DNA from: Hypomesus transpacificus
Lineage: Eukaryota; Chordata; Actinopteri; Osmeriformes; Osmeridae
Assembly: GCF_021917145.1 (NCBI RefSeq)
Contig: NC_061065.1
Span: 13,360,394-13,424,393 of the forward strand
DNA: 64,000 nucleotides
Direction: 5' to 3'
Shown: positions 56,455 to 64,000 of the stretch, piece by piece
Layout of the letters: the number at the start of each line of letters is the position of its first letter
How positions within the stretch are numbered: position 1 is the stretch's first letter
The notes under the pieces: generated by a model
Database searches by the model: none
Told to the model about the DNA's origin: nothing
Seen by the model: only the letters and a program-made list of their open reading frames with translations
Position numbers and translations under genes: made by a program

Positions 56455-56476
56455 ACACACACACACACACACACAC
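56455..56476. repeat. (CA)n microsatellite upstream of COX8 start
   Basis: About eleven CA units end about 30 bp before the COX8 start codon, so they lie in the promoter or 5' UTR. Confidence 0.9.
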
Positions 56477-56506
56477 TCACCAGACAGACCCGACACCAGC
56501 ATCAGG

Positions 56507-56626
56507 ATGTTGGTTATTCTGAGAGCAAGCTCCCCAACTTCAGCCTTGATCCGGACAAAGAGGGTCCTGCAGGAGATGAGGTCCAACATCTACAGCAAGC
56601 CGCCCAAAAACAAGATTGGACCAGGG
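56507..56626 (+). CDS. COX8-family exon 1
   Basis: 40 codons run from the ATG to CCAGGG followed by donor GTGAGT. It encodes the presequence and KNKIGPG. Confidence 0.87.
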
Positions 56627-57705
56627 GTGAGTTCTACTGTCGTTCTAAGCCCCTCTATAGATACATGGAGAAAGGTATTTTATTATAATAGTACTACATC
56701 ACCATTTGGTAAGTCATTTAATGATTAATCAACTATAGCCAATGTTGTCTATGAAAAGTTAACTTTATCTTTGTTAATTGGCCAACCTATATGATAGATA
56801 TAATGTATGTGTTACTTTCAGAAGTGTTCAATATTTATATTCAGTAAATGAAAAGGCATAAACATATTCAAACCTTGTGGGACTCTTAGCAATGAAAATG
56901 ATAAATTACTTATTTATGTGCTTCCATTTGAGTATAATCCTGACTTACTTACCAAGCAAGTCTCTTGACGTGAAAACCTCCTTATGGTCTTTGGTCTTCT
57001 TCCAGCATTGAGAGATTTTGTCTGGCAACAATTATTCTGTCCAATTAGATGTAATGAGTTATGACAAGACACTCATGATTTTTTATATTGTTCAATATAC
57101 ATACAAATGTGATTGGTAGGCAAAATATTGATTATGTGTCTTTGTCTGGGCTTCATACAATGCTTGAAAGTTGTCAGTAGTCGCCAAGATTATCTATAGA
57201 AAATCACTTTATCAGCAAACTCTTCAATGCAAGTCTGGCCAATCACAATATCTTCCATTAATCTGCTTTTCCAAAGGGCTCTCAATTGTAAAATAACTAG
57301 GCAAAGTGAGCACCAGGTTAAAGGGGAAAACAGAAATGGATTCGGGGGGACAGGCATCTGTACTTTACTCTAAATCAATTGCATATTACTAGCTTGCTCC
57401 CAGGAAGGTGTGCACAATTGTCTGAAAGTGCTTTTCTAACACCCGTGCAGTAAATCAAAACATCTTTCATTTCATATGTCCCGTGTTGTAAAGTTGACTT
57501 CAAAGCTTGTAACTATCACCATTGGTTCATTAACATTAAAAAGAGTAAAATTTTCGACATGTTTTTACAACGTCAGTTCTCCTCTTTCCCACAGCAAAGC
57601 TTCTTCATCATGTCAGTGTTTGCTGTCGCCATGCTGGTGCCGGCTGGCTGGATCATGCATCACCTCCCAGAGTACCGTCAAAGACCACCTCCTCCTGAAC
57701 CATGA
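56507..57705 (+). CDS. cytochrome c oxidase subunit 8 family, two exons
   Basis: Two exons (56507-56626 and 57595-57705) join in phase 0 to give 76 aa (human COX8A 69, COX8C 72). The N-terminal part is a mitochondrial presequence: MLVILRASSP and basic residues R6, R16, K18, R19, R25 with few acids. The mature part contains SKPPKNKIGPGQ, a single membrane helix (FFIMSVFAVAMLVPAGWIM) with the family's PAGW motif, and HHLPEYRQR. The tail is Pro-rich (PPPPEP). COX8 is the small single-span subunit of complex IV in the inner mitochondrial membrane. Position next to BTBD7 matches human COX8C, but which teleost paralogue this is cannot be settled here. Confidence 0.87.
57595..57705 (+). CDS. COX8-family exon 2
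   Basis: The acceptor is CTTTCCCACAG; 36 codons plus stop. It encodes the membrane helix (QSFFIMSVFAVAMLVPAGWI) and the C-terminal matrix or intermembrane tail. Confidence 0.88.
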   Translation, partial: QSFFIMSVFAVAMLVPAGWIMHHLPEYRQRPPPPEP

Positions 57706-58045
57706 AGGCCCCTTAGCTTGCTTACACACACCATCCACAGGCCACACGGCTGGACCTCATGTATGAGCCACCATGCACCATCAGTCCACCCTCCTCTGTA
57801 GTTTGTAACAGCAAGCAAAAAACAGCCCAAAACTCAACACATTAGCCACTAGCTCTCACTTAAATGATGAGAGACCAATAACGAGATTATTTTATCTGTA
57901 TGTGAATGTTCTTATAGCATGGTGTCAAATACATCTGAAAAATAAGGCCCCCTATGTCGCTGCAGCATCCGTATGCAATGACACGTTTGTAAAACTGTCA
58001 ACTCACTGGCATGATCAATAAATGAAAGTAGTGTTGGCATTGTGT
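57706..58045 (+). other. COX8-family 3' UTR and poly(A) signal
   Basis: AATAAA lies at 58017-58022, followed by a T/G-rich stretch (GTAGTGTTGGCATTGTGTCTG). No coding sequence is seen. Confidence 0.65.
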
Positions 58046-61043
58046 CTGTTCATTGCGGTTGTCGAAATCACAACACTCTTTTGCTTGTATCCGTTTTGAA
58101 CAGTTTATTATACCAACATCTAGAACATACATCAAACCAAAGCAATAATTAGGGGTCAGTAAACAAAATTATGAAATGCTTTGCAAGAGAATGTGAGCGA
58201 ACCAGTGGTTAGAGAAAGGACATCAAATCTGTTTATAAAGCAATTTATGAATATCTTCAAGACTGTCCCTAAAAGAACAAAACTCCAATCCAAATGACCA
58301 TGATAACACATCATAGATGTAACATATTTCAGAAGAGACAAACTGTGTGAGGATAAAAGGGATGAAAAAGGGGTGTTTTTGAGGTTTAGTTGATGATTCT
58401 GAATGAGACAGGACTGCTCAAGTGAGATTGAATTAAATGGATTACCCATCAGTCGAAGAGAATGATCTAGTTGAAAAATGGGAGTTAAAAAAACAAATAG
58501 CATGATATTGTGGATACAGGACATGATGGAATAGCTGTCCTCCTTGACTTTGAACAGATATTGTTTTTTTGGGAAAACTCCTCAAATGAAAACCTTTCAT
58601 GATCACTGTGTCATGTCAAATAAAAATTGCTAAAAGACTGAACCAAAATGAATCAAATTGGACTTGCTGTTTGCATCTTATCTCATTCAGAATTGCTGAA
58701 AACAGAAGTCTGATTCTTCAGCTGCAGTAGCTGCTGTCCTCTGTCCATCACGTTTGTATGTTTTCTTTAGGAAGCATCTGAGAATGACTTCCTGGAACTA
58801 AATCACATTTTGTGGTTTCAATGTAAATTGTTTCCAAAGAAGGTTGACCTTTTATTAGTGGAGGGATAGCTGGTTAAACACAAGCTTTAATGGAAGACTT
58901 TTTTAATTTGAGGACTGAAGCTAGATAGCTACCCTCTGGCCAACATTCAGAAGTTCCAGGGGGTCTCTAGGGTGTGGGAAGGGAATATAAAACAAACAGT
59001 GTGATTCATCAGATTCAAACAGAGAATGAACCATACAGAAGATAATTTCATATAGTATGTTTGTCACATATCACATAGTTCCTTAAGATGTACTAGCATT
59101 GACAGTACCGTTGTGTGTTTAATGAGAAACCATTCCATTCAGAAAATAGATTTGCTCTATGGAAATGACTAAACATGAAAGGACATTTTTACATATTATG
59201 CTAAGTATATTGCTTTTGATGACATTAGGTGCTCTTATGAACTTTTTCTAGCTGGCTGTTCACAGGGTTTAGAACCAGCTTAAGTCATTTGGTAGGATGA
59301 CCCTTCATAGATTCATATGTAAATAGATGGAAAATTGTACTTCCTTGTATTCCCATGACGAGGTAAAGAATGTTCTTTCTCCCTAAGATTACAGCATGCA
59401 CACAAACAAGACAACGCTATCTCTGAAGAAAGAGGGGGGAAAAAACAGATAAGCACCATCATTGGTAGGAATAGGTGACAATTGCAATTGCTAAACATAA
59501 AACGTTAGAGCAACGAAAAAAATTAATGTATCATCAAGTAGATTAAGTAAATAGAGTAGATAGTGAGATGACATGGGGACATGCACCACTGTACTGTAGG
59601 TTCGCCACGAGGCCAGTCATTAGTCAGCACTCTACAGTACGTGACCACAGTCATGCTGCAAGGTCAAAAGGAGTGTTTTGGACATGTGAGTGTAGGGGGT
59701 CCAAAACTCCCATGGGGGTTCTAAACATACTCAAACTCCATCCCAACCCTGCCAAATGAGCGCACCCCTATTCATCCACACTTGCCGCACTTCTATTGTG
59801 TGTAAGAAGGAAGAACCAAGTTGCTTTGTAGAAATTTCCCACACTGCAGGCTTTCTCAGACTGTGGGCTGTTTGTTTGAACAGCCTTTGAGGATTTTTGG
59901 GGGCCCTTTTCGTAGGTGGCATGTGTTTGTGTTTCAGCAGGACTGATTGTTGTCATTGGGGGGCCTTTCGGTTTTGTTTGATTGTTGCTGTTTCCTCCTG
60001 AACTGACTGGGACTGACCACAAGTCATGGTCTCTGCTGACTGACAGGGGCTTTCTGTAGCAGCCGCTCGAACGTTCATCACATGCAACGTGTCACACGTA
60101 TGTAAATGTGAGCTCTATTGGTTCATTCAATTTAAATGTGGACACTCTCAGAAGCAGAAATGTGGGAAATGTCTTCTGTCATAGCATGCCTGGTGAGTCC
60201 CTGCTTTTCTGGATGTGATGTCACGTTGCTATGTGTACCTTTAAAGCAGTGGAAACATACTCTTCTAACTGATATTGCTGCAAAACCAGTGGAGTGAAAC
60301 ACAAACAGCCGGCAACGCATCCCTTTGTTTACTCTAGAGTACCACAAACCAGAGCAGACTAAATAAGGTTGGGTCAACAACAGATTCAATCTCAAGTGAA
60401 CATTTGTGAGAATTTATAGTTTCACAAGCCACCAATGATCTAAGAGCAAACACATTATGATCTGAACAAGGAATTTTGGCAATACAGGATTACTAAAGGC
60501 ACATTATTCCTACTGGTCTAGCCAGTCTACCTGTTGCACACAATTGCATACACTTGTATCACAAAAATAAAGGCATTCAAACTCATTCAGTTGTGAATTA
60601 TTAAGCCAGTCAAGGTCCAGTCAAAATCTAAATGTATTGGAGTGATTCAGACCCATTACATAAAACTGGGGTCAATGGGCTAGTCACTATAAACAACCTT
60701 TATTGCAGAATCATCCAAAGAATAACATTAGCTGTAACAATAGCAGTAACGGTAACTTACAACTATGAGGTAAGTTACAGTATTGTAACTTACCTCACTT
60801 ATTTGGACTATAAGCAACATTTTAAGGCTAAACATTTATTGCTTGCATCTTTTGTAGAGAAAGTTTAGACAGCTCATGTGCCTTGAAGTACTACACATAG
60901 CATCAGGCTGACACCAGGTGGTTAGATGTTGAAGTAATTTTTTAGATTTTAGGGAACTGCTTCACTGCTATAAGAACAATTACCAACAATGTAACTTATT
61001 TTAGGCTTGCTTGCTGTGTGATGCCCATGCAGCTGCAATAAAT
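58046..61043. other. intergenic, no gene recognised
   Basis: AT-rich DNA without conserved reading frames. A TTTATT near 58103 could be a poly(A) signal for an unseen minus-strand gene beyond the window, but nothing coding supports it. Confidence 0.5.
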
Positions 61044-61307
61044 ACAACTAACCTGCTTGACCCCAAACAATTGGGCTTCAAGACTGGCCACTCCACAGAA
61101 ACTGCCCTCCTGTCAGTCACCACTGCCCTCCAGACCTGCCAGAGCGGCTTCAAGATCATCCGTTATCGTTCTGTTGGACTTTTCTGCAGCATTTGTAAGG
61201 TTAACCATCAGATTCTGCACGCCAGACTTTCTGAGATGGGCATCACTGGCACTGCACTTCAGTGGATCTCATCCTACCTGTCGGGAAGATCCTACCAGGT
61301 CTCCTGA
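61011..61307 (+). pseudogene. L2 reverse transcriptase fragment (second copy)
   Basis: An open stretch covers [20 protein letters not shown] and MGITGTALQWISSYLSGRSY. The central KIIRYRSVGLFCSICKVNHQ segment shows a frame slip, since the intact family has an LLDFSAAFD-like motif here in a neighbouring frame (VIVLLDFSAAF is readable one frame away). Confidence 0.8.
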
Positions 61308-62636
61308 GGAGGCAAACTGTCAAGCCCCCACCAGCTCTCCACTGGTGTCCCACAGGGCTCCGTCCTTTGACCTCTCCTCTTCTCCCTGTACACCACCTCA
61401 CTTGGACCAATCATCACCTCCCATGGCTTCTCCTACCACTGCTACACTGACGACACCCAGCTGTACCTGTCGTTCCCCCCGACTGATCCGGGGATCTCAG
61501 CTAGGACCGAGGCCTGTCTCGCAGACATCTCCGCCTGGATGACCAAGCACCACCTCCAGCTGAACCTCGCCAAAACAGAACTATTCATCATCCCGGCCAA
61601 ACCCTTGATCTCCCATGATCTCTCAAGCACCCTGGGACCTGCAATGGTGACCCCTTCATCCTCTGCCAGTAACCTCAGGGTTACCATGGATGACGAGCTC
61701 TCCCTCACAGCCCACATTGCTGCAGTCTCCTGGTCGTGTAGATTCACCCCCTACAACATCAGAAGGTCAGGAAATACCTGTCTGAGCATTCCACCCAGCT
61801 GCTAGTCTAAGAACTTGTCCTCTCCAAGTTGAACTACTGCAACTCGCTGCTTGCCGGTCTCCCAGCATGTGCAACCCGCCCTCTCTAGAGGATTCAGTAC
61901 GCAGCAGCCCGCCTGGTCATCAATCTACCCAGATGCTCCCATGTTACCCTGCTCCTCATCTCCCTCCACTGGCTTCCCATCACGGCCCGTATTAGATTCA
62001 AGACCCTGGTACTGACCTTCCGAGCAGTGAACGGACCTGCACCCGACTACATCAAGTCTCTCCTCCACCCTTACACCCCCACCCACACCTGCGGTATTCT
62101 TCTGACAACTCTCTGGTGGTCCCACCGCTCAAGAGCGCCCGGTTCCAACACAAGCTTTCTCCTGTCTGGCCCCCCAATGGTGGAATCAACTCCCCACCTC
62201 CATCAGAGACACTGACTGTTTCCCCACCTTCAAGAAAAGGCTCAAGACGCACTTGTTCCGGGAGTACAACGCTACTTAGGAATGATTTGCTGGACCTGAT
62301 GTTAGTCTCCTCCAGGATCACAAATGACTCTTATTGAGAGGGTTGTTGCTCTTGTTGGTTAGTTATAACTGATTTAAAATTATTGTACTCGCTGCAAAAT
62401 ATATTATTTTTGCTTGCTTTTTCTACAGGTAAACTTGCACTTTTGAGGTTCATGTTGTTTACTTGTAACTTGTTTAACTACATGCTCTTGTGGCTCTGGC
62501 CTTTGGCACTAATTTGGTTTTCACAATGAATGCTTCATCTTGTTGTTATGATCAGTGACCTATGCACTTTTGTAAAGCTGTCTCTTGGAAGTCGCTTTGG
62601 ATAAAAGAGTCTGCTAAATGAATAAATGTAAATGTA
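61044..62636 (+). mobile_element. second L2-type LINE, 5'-truncated and mutated
   Basis: Homologous to the copy at 52965-54847, starting later (ACCTGCTTGACCCCAAACAA) and including the stretch that copy lacks (TALQTCQSGFKIIR, SEMGITGTALQWISSYLSG). The frame breaks several times: ATTCTGTTGGACTTTTC shifts in the D-containing motif, and a TGA replaces a codon at CTCCTGAGGAGG. The catalytic box reads YTDD (61443-61454) instead of YADD. The 3' UTR and the tail (TCGCTTTGGATAAAAGAGTC, TGCTAAATGAATAAATGTAA) are kept. Not active. Confidence 0.92.
61539..61805 (+). pseudogene. L2 reverse transcriptase fragment after YTDD
   Basis: Encodes [20 protein letters not shown] and [20 protein letters not shown], then shifts frame at about 61765 (ATCAGAAGGTCAGG lacks one or more bases present in the sister copy). 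Confidence 0.82.
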
Positions 62637-64000
62637 ACATGGCGGCCAAACATGTAATGTTTTCATTTGTCATTTTGTAAGTGGCTGCACTACCGAACAG
62701 AATTTAATAACAAAATCCAGATGTCAATTGTCATCCCAACCCTTCAGCTGAAATGCTATTGAGCTTTTGTATTGTTGACTAAAATTAGCCATGCATGAAA
62801 CATCCCTCAGACTCGTTCTTAAAATATCCTCTAAAAATAGGCATCTGAAAGTTTTATAAACACAGGTATGAATCTCAGTCTGAAAGGGGTCATTCGAGCC
62901 AGATTATTTTTATCCCTCCAACACTCTGTCTTTGTCTCCCTTCCCTTCGACCGTCATCTTTCAGCCTCTTTTCTCATCTTTTAGATCTTTGCAGCCTCCA
63001 ACATATTTGAATGGTGTCTAGTTTTGTCCTTTGCCAATCCGATCCACCTCCATCCCTGCATTTATCAATCCTTCATTCTTTATGAAGCTTGTACTCCATC
63101 CCCAACTGTCTTTCCTCTCCTCTCTCCGCTGGTCTCTCCGCAAGTCCTCTCCTACTTCCATGTTGTTCTTTTTCCTTTATCGTGCTCTTTGCCTCCAAAC
63201 TATTTGACATCAGACAGTTGTTTTTTGGTTGGTTGGCAATCTGTTGTTGATCTTTCATTCTATATGTTCTAACATTGACTTTTGATCTGTTGTGATGTAA
63301 AGTATTACTGTGAAAACATGGGTCACAAACATGGCTTCTTTGCGTACATCCAAGCAGTCTAATAAATGACATGAAATCATAATAAGAAAAGCAATAATAA
63401 GAAATCCAATAACTGTTCATAAAAATAAATTTAATTACATTCACATCCAACTTAGGATATGATTTTCTAATGGGCAGATGTTTCCACCAGTGACTTTGGC
63501 AGTCTAAATCCAGTCATGTCAGAAACATGGTCTGTCTTTGTTCTCACAGCATTTCAGAGTACCTGGAGACACACGTCTGTAAGAGATACATGTAAAAGAA
63601 AATGAATAAGAATTAAAGGAATAATCTTGCTTGGCACATGGTAGCCAATAGGCTAGTCCCCCAAATTATAACTCAATCTATCTGAAATAGACACACTGAA
63701 GACATGTTCATTTTAAATATGGTGTCCAACATTTGCCACCAGAGAGACTCACACATTCCACCAGCAGGGTGTGTCCTTGCACAAGGGAAACTTGCCCAGA
63801 ATAGTTGCACAGTCATATTACAGCAAGTGTTAGTTTACTTTGACCTTTAAGCTCTTCAAAATGGATTAGACAGAAAGTATTAACAGTTGTGAAGATCACC
63901 TGGCATAGTTAATACATCTCAATTGATTGTGACTATAAAGAAAAATGTATGTTCTGGATGCATTTCACACTTAACTGAATAATTTCAACATTTTTGTGAT
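62637..64000. other. window end, no gene recognised
   Basis: No conserved frame, repeat or RNA gene is recognised. A 29-bp segment at 63550-63578 has acceptor-like and donor-like borders but no supportable reading frame. Confidence 0.5.

Larger units (their letters stand above)
54848..56506. other. intergenic between L2 copy and COX8 gene
   Basis: No exon is recognised. It contains the SINE at 55155-55335 and the CA repeat at 56455-56476. Confidence 0.55.

Noticed and set aside
58095..58530. Possible 3' UTR of a minus-strand gene (TTTATT near 58103)
   Set aside because: No coding exon on the minus strand within the window supports it. I looked for the PRIMA1 C-terminus and did not find it.
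63550..63578. A 29-bp segment bordered by TTCTCACAG and GTAAGA, resembling a mini-exon on the plus strand
   Set aside because: It is too short to judge, none of its three frames resembles a neighbouring gene that I recall, and no partner exon was found.

Overview
This window is nuclear DNA from a bony fish, most likely a teleost. The genes are split by GT-AG introns and encode conserved vertebrate proteins. Intergenic and intronic DNA is full of fish-type repeats: L2/CR1-like LINEs, tRNA-derived SINEs that share the L2 tail, non-autonomous hAT transposons, and many microsatellites and long G or C runs. I cannot name the species. I see no prokaryotic or viral genes, no CRISPR array and no tRNA or rRNA gene.

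Five protein-coding genes are supported and alternate in strand: LYSET/TMEM251 (+, about 1.5-4.0 kb), GON7 (-, about 4.85-5.82 kb), UBR7 (+, 6.32-11.45 kb), BTBD7 (-, 11.7-52.4 kb) and a COX8-family cytochrome c oxidase subunit (+, 56.5-58.0 kb). From memory, this matches the human 14q32.12 block (TMEM251, GON7, UBR7, BTBD7, COX8C) in order and orientation. GON7 and UBR7 are head to head across about 0.5 kb. LYSET/GON7 and UBR7/BTBD7 are tail to tail. The genes share no pathway: Golgi/lysosomal enzyme sorting, tRNA t6A modification, ubiquitin ligation, epithelial morphogenesis and mitochondrial complex IV. The block is ancestral synteny, not an operon-like system. Exon models were built by hand from conserved peptide segments, splice consensus and phase, and every junction keeps frame (UBR7 409 aa, BTBD7 1095 aa, GON7 103 aa, COX8 76 aa).

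BTBD7 dominates the window. Ten coding exons lie between 16.9 and 35.6 kb, and a probable non-coding first exon lies at about 52.2-52.45 kb. The 16.4-kb first intron carries a SINE, two non-autonomous hAT elements and a (CATCAT)-type satellite. Other BTBD7 introns hold a 31-bp minisatellite of about 27 units, a 490-bp purine-rich tract and a long inverted repeat. Around COX8 lie two 5'-truncated, broken L2 LINE copies (53.0-54.85 and 61.04-62.64 kb) and another SINE.

No clear undescribed system is visible. The most notable items are a 935-bp hAT element with an exact 8-bp target duplication that keeps most of a BED zinc finger, SINE and L2 copies with the same 3' tail side by side, a minisatellite open in all three antisense frames, a 62-64-bp-arm inverted repeat, and two upstream ORFs plus an N-myristoylation-like start in BTBD7.
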